DNA of 53,525 bases from an uncultured Eubacteriales bacterium (GTDB lineage Bacteria; Bacillota; Clostridia; Oscillospirales; Acutalibacteraceae): positions 1 through 53,525 of the forward strand of contig CAKSEH010000013.1 in the NCBI GenBank assembly GCA_934446475.1, given 5' to 3'. Below, in pieces: positions 46,386 to 53,525 of the stretch (positions are counted from its first letter, which is position 1; every line of letters begins with the position of its first letter). A model generated the notes under the pieces. The model was not told the origin of the DNA. It searched no databases and saw only the letters and a program-made list of their open reading frames with translations. Both the position numbers and the translations under genes were made by a program.

Positions 46386-46430
46386 GAGCCGGGGTGCCGC
46401 ACTGTAGAGTTGCGGCACCTCGGCTTTTTA
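46386..46430. terminator. Bidirectional terminator between XRE gene and trx
   Basis: AGCCGGGGTGCCGCA pairs with TGCGGCACCTCGGCT (one mismatch) followed by TTTTTAT. Confidence 0.85.
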
Positions 46431-46451
46431 TCGCTTTGTTTAAAATAATTT

Positions 46452-46757
46452 TTACTTTATAAGCTCTTCGATTTTTTCTTTTGAAACATAACCTACCGAT
46501 TTTTCGGCTACAATACCGTTTTTTATGACTATAAGTGTAGGAATGCTTGATATGCCGAAAGCGGCGGCGAGCTGCGGTTCGTTATCGACATTTACCTTAC
46601 CGACCTTGATCTCTGGATGTTCATCTGCGATTTCTTTAACTATCGGTGCCAACATTTTGCACGGACCGCACCAATCGGCGTAAAAGTCCGCCAGCAAAAC
46701 CTCGGTTGACTGCGCTTCGCTTTCGAAATTTTCCGAATTTAAAATTATTTCAGCCAT
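46452..46757 (-). CDS. trxA: Thioredoxin
   Basis: A 101-residue thioredoxin with the active site WCGPC in FYADWCGPCKMLAPIVKEI and the cis-Pro in FGISSIPTLIV. It reduces protein disulfides in the cytosol. The start is ATG 46757, with AAAAGGAGAA upstream; the longer frame to 46835 has no RBS. It overlaps the gene for a ferredoxin-thioredoxin reductase catalytic chain by eight bases, so its electrons may come from ferredoxin and not from NADPH. Family length is normal. Confidence 0.95.
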   Translation of the reverse strand: MAEIILNSENFESEAQSTEVLLADFYADWCGPCKMLAPIVKEIADEHPEIKVGKVNVDNEPQLAAAFGISSIPTLIVIKNGIVAEKSVGYVSKEKIEELIK

Positions 46758-46989
46758 CTTTATTCTCCTTTTCGGCGTCTGATTTGTTATTATCCTTTGA
46801 TTTATAATAAAGCATACAGTGGCAAAATCCCTCAAAGTCGGGGTCTTTTATCTGTTCTCTGAATTCCTTGCACATACACTTTGTATCTTCGCTGCGTTCA
46901 AGTTTGCAGGGACAGTAACCGCCGGTTCTTTTAAGGCCTTCCTTTACCGTTTTTACCACTTCTTTATCGGGATTATATTTAACGCTCAT
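46750..46989 (-). CDS. Ferredoxin-thioredoxin reductase catalytic-chain-like protein
   Basis: A 79-residue protein with the Cys pattern of the FTR catalytic chain: GGYCPCKLERSEDTKCMCKEFREQIKDPDFEGFCHCMLY, i.e. CPC, CMC and CHC. Plant and cyanobacterial FTR has CPC-x16-CPC-x8-CHC; here the gaps are 9 and 15, and the middle pair is CMC. The cluster (4Fe-4S) and redox disulfide are then arranged differently but the residue set is complete. It is in one operon with thioredoxin. FTR-like proteins with varied spacing are known in Clostridia and archaea, by recall. It is a good candidate for ferredoxin-driven thioredoxin reduction. Confidence 0.85.
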   Translation of the reverse strand: MSVKYNPDKEVVKTVKEGLKRTGGYCPCKLERSEDTKCMCKEFREQIKDPDFEGFCHCMLYYKSKDNNKSDAEKENKDG

Positions 46990-47199
46990 AATTTTACCTC
47001 GTATAACACTTTACTTTTATTATACACAAAAGTCAACAAAATACAAGCTTTCAGACAAAAAGGGTGAGTTTGACTATATCATTTTTCGGTAAAAATGGTA
47101 TAATAAGGTGTAAAGTGCAAATCTACCCACAGTAGAACCGCAAAAAATTGTTCTAAAATCGCAAACTTAAGGTATATAGAGCAAAATATTAAAAACAGG

Positions 47200-47228
47200 T
47201 TGCAAAAATTAGGCTTTTAGGGTATAAA
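47200..47228 (+). promoter_or_regulatory. Promoter of the GT8-acyltransferase operon
   Basis: TTGCAA (47200-47205), 17 bp, TATAAA (47223-47228), 36 bp before the ATG. The preceding 210 bp have no gene. Confidence 0.65.
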
Positions 47229-47263
47229 ATAATAAATAAAAGACAAGCGGCGGGAGGGGAATT

Positions 47264-48115
47264 ATGAATCTGCTTTACTGCGGTGACGGTAATATTGCCG
47301 ACGGTGTTATTCTCTCGGTTCTTTCGATACTTAACTGCGTAAAAGAACCGATAAATGTTTTTGTGCTTACGGCGGGACTTAAAACACAGACCCGTGAATT
47401 CAAGCCGCTGTCAAAACGGTTTGAAAATGAACTTAATGCTCTTTTGAAGGAAGAAAATCCCGAAAGCGGCGCAAAAGTTACGGATATAACCGAGCTTTTC
47501 GACACCTTGCCGCCGACGGCAAATCTTGAAACCCGTTTTACACCGCTTTGTATGTTAAGGCTTTATGCCGACCTTGTCCCCGAAATACCCGACAGAGTGC
47601 TTTATCTTGATAACGATGTGATATGCAGAAAGGATTTTTCGTCCTTTTACTATCAGGATATGTCCGATTTTGAGCTTTGCGGCGTGCTTGACCATTACGG
47701 AAAATGGTTTTTCAAAAGCAAGATTTTAAAATTCCGTCCCGATTATCTTAATTCGGGGGTACTTCTTTTAAACCTTAAAAAGATAAGGCAAACGGGGCTT
47801 TTTGAAAAATGCCGTGAAAGGTGCAGCAATGTCAATATGTTTATGCCGGATCAATCCGCAATAAACAAACTGAGCAAAAAAAAGAAAATTTGCCGCAGGA
47901 GGTATAACGAACAGCGAAAGCTCAGAAATTCAACCGTTTTTCAGCATTTCACAACAAGCTTCCGCTTCTTTCCCTGGGTCCACACGGTTACGGTTAAGCC
48001 CTGGGACATAGAAAGAGTGCACAGTGTTCTTAAAATAAACGAATACGACAGTCTTTTCGGGCGTTACGAAGAGATACTGCCGAGATTTAAGGAGAATTAT
48101 TATGAAAACAAATGA
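47264..48115 (+). CDS. Glycosyltransferase family 8 protein (1)
   Basis: A 283-residue GT8-type sugar transferase. The opening NLLYCGDGNIADGVILSVLSIL and the DxD motif in RVLYLDNDVICRKDF are conserved, with the LNSGVLLLNLKKIR motif and an end containing a PW-H-V... region like other members. GT8 enzymes use UDP-glucose or UDP-galactose with retention. It is cytosolic with no membrane segment. A GGGAGGGG site is before ATG 47264. It overlaps the second GT8 gene by 14 bases. The two probably add sugars in sequence on one acceptor, perhaps a membrane lipid, given the downstream acyltransferases. Confidence 0.9.
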   Translation: MNLLYCGDGNIADGVILSVLSILNCVKEPINVFVLTAGLKTQTREFKPLSKRFENELNALLKEENPESGAKVTDITELFDTLPPTANLETRFTPLCMLRLYADLVPEIPDRVLYLDNDVICRKDFSSFYYQDMSDFELCGVLDHYGKWFFKSKILKFRPDYLNSGVLLLNLKKIRQTGLFEKCRERCSNVNMFMPDQSAINKLSKKKKICRRRYNEQRKLRNSTVFQHFTTSFRFFPWVHTVTVKPWDIERVHSVLKINEYDSLFGRYEEILPRFKENYYENK

Positions 48116-49058
48116 AGTTCCGGTATTCTTTGCTGCGGACGACGGTTACGCTCCGTTTTTGAGCGTTGCCGTAAACTCGCTGGTTAAAAATGCGTCCGGG
48201 AGCAGGAATTACAGGCTCATCGTGCTCCACGAGGAAATGAGCGAAGAAAACAGAAATAAGATATCCGCTCTCGCAAAGGAAAATGTAAAGATAGACTTTG
48301 TTCCGATGCAAAAAGGTCTTGAAACGGTTACGGACAGAATGTCAAACAGGCTCCGCTGCGATTATTTCACACTCACCATATATTTCAGACTTTTTATACC
48401 GGCAATGTTCCCCGAATACGATAAAGCGGTTTATATCGACAGTGATATAGTTCTCCCCGGAGACATAGCGGAGCTTTACGATATAGATATCAAAGACAAC
48501 TATATAGCCGCCTGCACCGATTTTTCGATTCAGGAAATCCCGCCGCTTATGAATTATGTTGAAAATGCGGTAGGAGTGAAGGGAACGGAGTATATAAATT
48601 CGGGAGTACTTCTTATGAACCTCAAAGAATTGAGAGAAAGAAACTTCGATTCACACTTTTTAAATCTTTTAAATACCTATCATTTTGACAGCGTTGCCCC
48701 CGATCAGGACTATATAAACGCAATGTGCAACGGAAAAATTCATTATCTTCCCGAATGCTGGGACGCTATGCCAAACGATAACAAACCTGCGCTCGAAGCT
48801 CCGAAGCTGATACATTACAATCTTTTCTCAAAGCCGTGGTGTTACGATAATATTCAGTATGAGGAGTATTTCTGGAAGTATGCCGAGGACTGCGGATTTA
48901 AGGACGAGATAAAGCGATATAAGGATTCTTATTCCGAAGAACAAAAGAAGTCCGACTCGGACTGTCTTAATATGCTTGTGGGCAAAGGTGATGAAATACC
49001 GCTTAAAAATATAACCTTTAAAAAGATGTTTGAAAAGGGAGTGAAGATCCGCTTATGA
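48102..49058 (+). CDS. Glycosyltransferase family 8 protein (2)
   Basis: A 318-residue GT8 enzyme, a paralog of the preceding one. It begins VPVFFAADDGYAPFLSVAVNSLVKNA; the DxD motif is in KAVYIDSDIVLPGDI, and the acceptor region has YINSGVLLMNLKELR and PDQDYINAMCNGKI. The end IHYNLFSKPW matches the usual HF/YxxxxKPW. AGGAGA before ATG 48102 overlaps the previous gene. Its 3' end overlaps the acyltransferase gene by four bases, so all four genes form one translationally coupled operon. Confidence 0.92.
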   Translation: MKTNEVPVFFAADDGYAPFLSVAVNSLVKNASGSRNYRLIVLHEEMSEENRNKISALAKENVKIDFVPMQKGLETVTDRMSNRLRCDYFTLTIYFRLFIPAMFPEYDKAVYIDSDIVLPGDIAELYDIDIKDNYIAACTDFSIQEIPPLMNYVENAVGVKGTEYINSGVLLMNLKELRERNFDSHFLNLLNTYHFDSVAPDQDYINAMCNGKIHYLPECWDAMPNDNKPALEAPKLIHYNLFSKPWCYDNIQYEEYFWKYAEDCGFKDEIKRYKDSYSEEQKKSDSDCLNMLVGKGDEIPLKNITFKKMFEKGVKIRL

Positions 49059-49945
49059 TAATAGGAGGGGACCGTGCGGCTGTTATAGAAAACATTCGTG
49101 CAGCCGCCGAATCGGGAGATTTTTATAAAAAAGTCGAGCTTAACGACCCCATTTTATCTAAAGCGGAAGAAGCGGAGATCACAGACGGTTTTCTTTCGTC
49201 AAGGAACGGGATGCAGTATCGCTTTAAATCGTTTTTGGCACGGAGAATTGCCGATACTGCGATGAAGGCCGTAAACAAAAACACCGAAATTATCGGAGCG
49301 GAAAAGGTTGAAGGCTTTAAGGGAAAAGGAGCGGTTATAACAAGCAATCACTTTTCCCCCTTTGAGAACACCGTTATAAGAAAGCTTGTAAAGGAATATG
49401 CCGGAGGCAGGCTTGATATTGTCAGTCAGTCGGAAAATTTTAAGATGCAGGGCATAATAGGTTTTCTTATGAACTATGCCGATACCGTTCCGCTCTCGGG
49501 CGATCACAGATATATGCAAAAGGGCTTTATCGATGTTCTCGGCTCTATGCTCAAAAAAGGCGATAAAATTTTAATATACCCCGAACAGGAAATGTGGTTT
49601 AATTACAGAAAGCCCCGTCCGGGGAAGAGGGGGGCGTATTATTATGCCGCAAAGCTTTCCGCTCCGGTCATTTCCTGTTTTGTTGAGATAAAAGACCTTG
49701 AGAGCCTTGATACGGAGGACTTTTATAATGTTAAATACATCCTCCATATTCTCGGCGTTTTGTATCCCGATGAAAAGAAGTCTGTAAGGGAAAACAGCAT
49801 AGAAATGTGCGAAAGGGATAACGAGCTGAAAAAAGAGGCTTATGAGAGGATATACGGCAAAAAGCTTGATTACGGGTTTGAAAAATCCGATATAGCGGGA
49901 CTTGTCAGATATCCATTAAAAGCGGCGGTAAAAAATGAGCTGTGA
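49055..49945 (+). CDS. PlsC-like acyltransferase with variant active site (1)
   Basis: A 296-residue member of the lysophospholipid acyltransferase (PlsC) superfamily. The catalytic motif usually is NHxxxxD; here it reads ITSNHFSPFENT, that is His with Glu at the Asp position. The other blocks are present: SQSENFKMQGIIGFLMNYADTVPLSG, then KILIYPEQEMWFNYRKPRPGKRGA instead of FPEGxR. The frame starts within the GT8 stop (ATGA). It may acylate a glycolipid or lysophospholipid, or the Glu variant may alter specificity; I know of no characterised member with these changes. It overlaps the second acyltransferase by 11 bases. Confidence 0.85.
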   Translation: MIIGGDRAAVIENIRAAAESGDFYKKVELNDPILSKAEEAEITDGFLSSRNGMQYRFKSFLARRIADTAMKAVNKNTEIIGAEKVEGFKGKGAVITSNHFSPFENTVIRKLVKEYAGGRLDIVSQSENFKMQGIIGFLMNYADTVPLSGDHRYMQKGFIDVLGSMLKKGDKILIYPEQEMWFNYRKPRPGKRGAYYYAAKLSAPVISCFVEIKDLESLDTEDFYNVKYILHILGVLYPDEKKSVRENSIEMCERDNELKKEAYERIYGKKLDYGFEKSDIAGLVRYPLKAAVKNEL

Positions 49946-50717
49946 TAAGAGAGTGCGGTATTATTCCGAATTTACCGATGATTTTTTCGACGGTGAAATA
50001 AAACCCCTGCCCGAAAATTACAAATGGGTAAGGGACGATATGCGTTCAAAAATAATATCGAAAATCGTCTACGCCGCCGCCGTTGTATTCGGCTTTTTCT
50101 ACGGAAAATTTTATTTAAGGCTTAAGGTGGTCGGCAGGGAAAAGCTCAAAGGGTATAAAAAAAGCGGGATTTTCCTTTTTGCAAACCATACGCAGCCTGT
50201 GGGGGATGTTTTCGACCCCGCCCTTGTTGTTTTTCCGAAAAGGATATACACTATAGCGTCGGTAGCAAATATGTCTCTTCCCGTAATAGGTAAGATTTTG
50301 CCCTTTTTGGGTGCTTTGCCCCTTGCGGGGACAGTTTCGGGAGTCAAAGAACTCAGCCGGGCTGTTAAAAAAAGACTTTCGGAGAACGCCTGCATAGTTA
50401 TATATCCCGAAGCCCACGTATGGGATTGGTGCACATTTATAAGGCCTTTCCCCGATTCCTCTTTTAAGTTTCCGGTAAAGGAAAACAAACCTGTTTTCTG
50501 CGCAACAAGCGTGTATACGAAATCAAAATTTTTTAAAAGGCCTAAAATGACCGTTTATATCGACGGTCCTTTTTCAGCCGACGGCGAAGAAAGCGTAAAA
50601 GCAGCCTCAAAAGCGCTCAGGGATACGGTTTTAAAAACTATGACCGAGCGAAGCCGCCTTTGTGACTGTGAATATGTTAAATATATTCGCAGAGAAAATG
50701 TTAAAACCGACTTTTGA
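49935..50717 (+). CDS. PlsC-like acyltransferase with variant active site (2)
   Basis: A 260-residue paralog of the preceding gene. A hydrophobic N-terminal part (IVYAAAVVFGFFYGKFYL) may anchor it in the membrane. The catalytic block is FANHTQPVGDVFDPALV: His and the nearest Asp are six apart (H-x5-D, not H-x4-D). The second block is ACIVIYPEAHVWDWCTFIRPFPDSS. GAGTC-type start with ATG 49935 overlapping the previous gene. It completes the GT8-GT8-PlsC-PlsC operon. The likely role is acylation of the glycosylated lipid that the GT8 pair builds; this is inference from order and family. Confidence 0.85.
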   Translation: MSCDKRVRYYSEFTDDFFDGEIKPLPENYKWVRDDMRSKIISKIVYAAAVVFGFFYGKFYLRLKVVGREKLKGYKKSGIFLFANHTQPVGDVFDPALVVFPKRIYTIASVANMSLPVIGKILPFLGALPLAGTVSGVKELSRAVKKRLSENACIVIYPEAHVWDWCTFIRPFPDSSFKFPVKENKPVFCATSVYTKSKFFKRPKMTVYIDGPFSADGEESVKAASKALRDTVLKTMTERSRLCDCEYVKYIRRENVKTDF

Positions 50718-50821
50718 AAGAGTATGATAATCGGATTTTACATTATGCGTTGATTTTTAAGGGAAAAAGTGGTATACTGCAAACAATATGCAGTATACCG
50801 CTTCTTATTTTACAGATGTTA

Positions 50822-51016
50822 GAAAATACAATCAAGGTATAATGCTTTTTTGAAGAAACGGCGCCGTTTTCTTACAAAATCTTTGACCCGTAGCGAGAAA
50901 AATTTTTCGTTTATGAAGTCGAGGAATGCAGGAATACTGCCGTATTTCAAATGACGAGACAATATAAACGGACGAATTTTCCGCTATGGGAAGCGTTGTA
51001 CCCTGATTGTATTGTC
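50822..51016. mobile_element. MITE family A, copy 2 (195 bp)
   Basis: Ends GAAAATACAATCAAGGTATA and inverted GACAATACAATCAGGGTACA, with TA on both sides (50820-50821; 51017-51018). Its interior is nearly the same as that of copy 1, minus an insert of about 75 bp. It lies directly upstream of the P-type ATPase gene, whose RBS starts about four bases after it. In 50718-50821 there is a TATACTGCAAACAATATGCAGTATA palindrome and no gene. Confidence 0.85.
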
Positions 51017-51033
51017 TAAACGGGGAGGAAAAT

Positions 51034-53415
51034 ATGCAAAAATACAGCTATTCGGGACTGAGCGTCGGCGAAGTCAAGCGAAGGACCGAAGAGGGCCTTG
51101 TAAATGTTTCGGATAACAGCGCCGCAAAAACCGTAAAGCAGATAGTTATTTCAAACACATTTACCTACTTTAACTTTATATTTGCCGTAATAACGGTGCT
51201 TTTGTGCATTGTCGGCTCATTTAAAAACCTTACATTCCTGCCCATAATAATATGTAACACGCTTGTCGGTATTTTTCAGGAACTGAGGGCTAAGAAAACG
51301 CTCGACAAAATGAATCTTCTTAACGCTCCCCACGCCGTTGTCATAAGGGACGGCGGCCGTTACAGGATAAAGAGCGACGACCTTGTCAAAGACGATGTGG
51401 TTATATTTTCCGCAGGCGACCAGATATGTGCGGATGCCCGGGTGCTTGAGGGGGAAGTCGTGGCTAACGAAGCGCTGCTTACGGGTGAAGAGGATGAAAT
51501 AAAAAAACCGGTCGGAGCAAGACTTCTTTCGGGCAGTTTTATAGTATCGGGAGAATGCTGCGCCGTGCTTGAAAACGTCGGAAGCGACTCGTATATATCA
51601 AGGCTTACCGCAGAGGCGAAAACTGCCGAAGAGGGCGAGCAATCCGAGATGATACGCTCCATAAACCGTATAGTAAAATGGATGGGGATACTGCTTATTC
51701 CCATAGCCGCAATTTTGTTTTATCAGAGCTTTTTTGTGAACAAATTAAGCTTTGCCAAAAGTATAGTTTCAATGGTTGCCGCAGTTATCGGAATGATACC
51801 CGAGGGTCTTTACCTTTTAACTACCGTTGCGCTTGCACTCGGAACTATCCGTCTTGCAAAAAGAAAGGTTTTGCTTAACGATATGAAGAGCATTGAGGCG
51901 CTTGCGAGGGTCGACGTGCTGTGTGTTGATAAAACGGGTACGATAACCGAGCCTAAAATGCAGGTTCAAAAGCTCCTCTCGCTTGACGGGGACGACGATT
52001 CCCCCGAAAACTTCGATGATATGCTTTACTGTTATGTGTGCGCTTCAAAAGACAATAACGCTACTATGGACGCTTTGAGAGCGGCGTGTACCGAGCGTGA
52101 AGCTCCGCCGTCGCTTATTTCGCCGTCGTTTGTTATGCCTTTTTCTTCGTCTTATAAATACGGCGCTATGACCTTTAAAAACGGTACCTTTGTTCTCGGA
52201 GCTCCCGAATTCGTTCTCGGTGATAAAATCAAATTTGTAAAGGAGCACATAGATAAGTATGCCAAAAAAGGATACCGTGTGCTCGTGTTCGCCTTTCAGC
52301 CCGATCCGATAGGAGAAAATGCGGAGCTTTCCCGTTCAATAGTTCCTATGGGACTTATAGTTTTATCAAACTCCATAAGAAAAAATGCAAAGTCTACTTT
52401 CAGGTATTTTAAAAGTCAGGGCGTCACGGTAAAGGTAATATCGGGAGATAATCCCGAAACCGTTTCCGAGATAGCAAGGCTTGCAGGTATAGAAAACGCC
52501 GAGGATTATATCGACGCCGCTTTGCTTGATTCCGACGAAAAAATAGCCCAGGCGGCCGAGAGATACACCGTTTTCGGCAGAGTGACGCCCAAACAAAAGC
52601 AAAAACTGGTTCACGCCCTTAAGGCAAACGGACATACTGTCGCTATGACGGGAGACGGCGTAAACGATATCCTCGCATTAAAGGACGCCGACTGCGGAAT
52701 AGCTATGGCTTCGGGAAGCGAAGCGGTTTCTCAGGCGGCAAAGGTGGTTTTGCTTGATTCGGATTTTGCCCGTATGCCGAGCGTCGTTGCGGAGGGACGG
52801 AGAGTTGTAAACAATATTCAGCGTTCCGCCAGTCTTTTCCTTGTTAAGAATATATTTTCTCTTCTGCTTGCTATAACTACCTCCGTTTTCACTCTCACTT
52901 ATCCGCTTGAACCTGCGCACATTTCTCTTATCAGTATGTTCACCATAGGAATTCCCGGATTTTTGCTTGCACTTGAGAGCAATAATAACCGAATAGACGG
53001 TCACTTTTTGCGGAATGTTCTTAAAAAAGCGCTTCCTGCCGGTCTCACCGATGCTATATGTGTAGGTTCGCTTGCAATTTTCGGTCACGTGTTTAAAATT
53101 GACGACGGCGATGTTGCCACAGCCGCAACCCTCGTTCTTGCAGTGGTAGGATTTATGATCCTGCAGCGTATAAGCACTCCTATGAACAAATACAGGGTGT
53201 TTGTGTTTATAATAAACATTATAGGTATGATTCTGTGCTTTTATCTGCTGCCCGACCTTTTCTCGGTTGTAAGACTTCCCGCAACGATAGTTCAGCTTGT
53301 TATAATTTTCTCGTTCGCTTCGGAATCGATACTGAGAATTCTCACATTTGCGGTCGAACATATCAAAAACCCCTTTAAAAAAGGCAAAAGAACAAGGAAA
53401 AAACGGAGAGCTTGA
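51034..53415 (+). CDS. P-type cation-translocating ATPase
   Basis: A 793-residue P-type pump. The phosphorylation motif is CVDKTGTITEP (Asp near residue 299), actuator loop VLLTGEEDEIKKPVG with the TGE motif, the M4 motif MIPEGLYLL, the nucleotide domain, and MTGDGVNDILALKDADCGIAMASGS. Eight to ten membrane helices are predicted. The PEGL at M4 is characteristic of Ca2+/Mn2+-type P2 pumps, but the ion cannot be settled. ATG 51034 with GGGGAGG upstream is taken; the frame extends back to a TTG at 51007 inside the MITE, which is not a credible start. It is probably transcribed from a promoter near or in the MITE. Confidence 0.92.
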   Translation: MQKYSYSGLSVGEVKRRTEEGLVNVSDNSAAKTVKQIVISNTFTYFNFIFAVITVLLCIVGSFKNLTFLPIIICNTLVGIFQELRAKKTLDKMNLLNAPHAVVIRDGGRYRIKSDDLVKDDVVIFSAGDQICADARVLEGEVVANEALLTGEEDEIKKPVGARLLSGSFIVSGECCAVLENVGSDSYISRLTAEAKTAEEGEQSEMIRSINRIVKWMGILLIPIAAILFYQSFFVNKLSFAKSIVSMVAAVIGMIPEGLYLLTTVALALGTIRLAKRKVLLNDMKSIEALARVDVLCVDKTGTITEPKMQVQKLLSLDGDDDSPENFDDMLYCYVCASKDNNATMDALRAACTEREAPPSLISPSFVMPFSSSYKYGAMTFKNGTFVLGAPEFVLGDKIKFVKEHIDKYAKKGYRVLVFAFQPDPIGENAELSRSIVPMGLIVLSNSIRKNAKSTFRYFKSQGVTVKVISGDNPETVSEIARLAGIENAEDYIDAALLDSDEKIAQAAERYTVFGRVTPKQKQKLVHALKANGHTVAMTGDGVNDILALKDADCGIAMASGSEAVSQAAKVVLLDSDFARMPSVVAEGRRVVNNIQRSASLFLVKNIFSLLLAITTSVFTLTYPLEPAHISLISMFTIGIPGFLLALESNNNRIDGHFLRNVLKKALPAGLTDAICVGSLAIFGHVFKIDDGDVATAATLVLAVVGFMILQRISTPMNKYRVFVFIINIIGMILCFYLLPDLFSVVRLPATIVQLVIIFSFASESILRILTFAVEHIKNPFKKGKRTRKKRRA

Positions 53416-53525
53416 TTTCGTTATAACCTAACTCAGATATCCCCCGCCTTAATGCTCATGTACGGTAAGGAAGCAAGCAACCGAAAACAAGAGATAGACC
53501 GCCAGCACTACACTATTCCGAACCA

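Noticed and set aside
51007..51033. TTG start of the P-type ATPase at 51007
   Set aside because: The codon is inside the MITE end. GGGGAGG before ATG 51034 is the better site.
53416..53525. Gene in the last 110 bp
   Set aside because: No frame with recognisable content or signal was seen; the stretch is too short to interpret.

Overview
The window looks like the chromosome of a low-to-mid GC, spore-lineage anaerobe of the Bacillota, class Clostridia, probably an Oscillospirales/Ruminococcaceae-type gut bacterium. Reasons: a SpoVT regulator and a SpoIVFB-type protease, the paired radical-SAM genes typical of Clostridia, a ferredoxin-thioredoxin reductase beside a thioredoxin, strong AGGAGG ribosome binding sites with TTG/GTG starts, the order rpmG-secE-nusG-rplK-rplA, and dispersed repeats built on GGCTCCCTT/AAGGGAGCC that are common in this group. 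The assignment rests on the sequence alone.

Layout. 1-2.6 kb: a thiamine salvage operon (thiT-thiN, minus strand) under a TPP riboswitch, a GtrA-family membrane protein and tRNA-Arg(CCT). 2.7-4.5 kb: a decayed toxin/immunity-like locus. A gene is broken by an in-frame stop and by a 270-bp MITE that sits exactly between TA duplications; it is followed by two paralogous 82-codon genes, the second preceded by a frameshifted copy of the first gene's 3' end. 4.52-20.95 kb: an integrative mobilizable element bounded by about 47-bp imperfect inverted repeats. It carries TnpV-, TnpW- and TnpX-like genes, MobC and a MOBP-type relaxase, a ParM/ParR-like actin partition pair, a ParB-like protein, a sigma-like regulator with a DUF6076 protein, and an AT-rich cargo block: two-component system, secreted protein, lipoprotein and ABC transporter, with repeated GATACA boxes that probably tie the block into one circuit.

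20.95-23.8 kb: a TetR regulator, a lipoprotein with collagen-like Gly-X-Y blocks alternating with QWRY/W-x-NL modules, and a secreted-protein gene truncated against an ISL3 transposase remnant. 23.8-36 kb: core metabolism and envelope genes: iron-type alcohol dehydrogenase, radical-SAM pair, HisJ-type phosphatase, SGNH hydrolase, cation diffusion facilitator, ddl, murF, alpha/beta hydrolase, LUD protein and a SpoIVFB-like protease with a tiny partner. 36-41.6 kb: tRNA-Arg(ACG), a WalJ-type hydrolase, rlmH, and the rpmG-secE-nusG-rplK-rplA cluster, in which SecE has a large multi-pass N-terminal extension and rplK follows a multi-hairpin leader.

41.6-43.9 kb is mostly non-coding: six 79-81 bp tandem repeats, several copies of the dispersed repeat, and two small divergent genes (DUF2493-like and ribbon-helix-helix). 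43.9-47 kb: trmO, maf, spoVT, an XRE regulator, and trx with the FTR catalytic chain. 47.2-53.4 kb: an overlapping operon of two GT8 glycosyltransferases and two divergent PlsC-type acyltransferases, a second copy of the MITE, and a P-type cation ATPase.

Three themes stand out: two MITE-like families with TA duplications, one of them a modular chain of palindromes lying at promoters; a well-delimited mobilizable element with its own segregation genes; and unusual forms of ordinary genes (extended SecE, collagen lipoprotein, variant acyltransferases).
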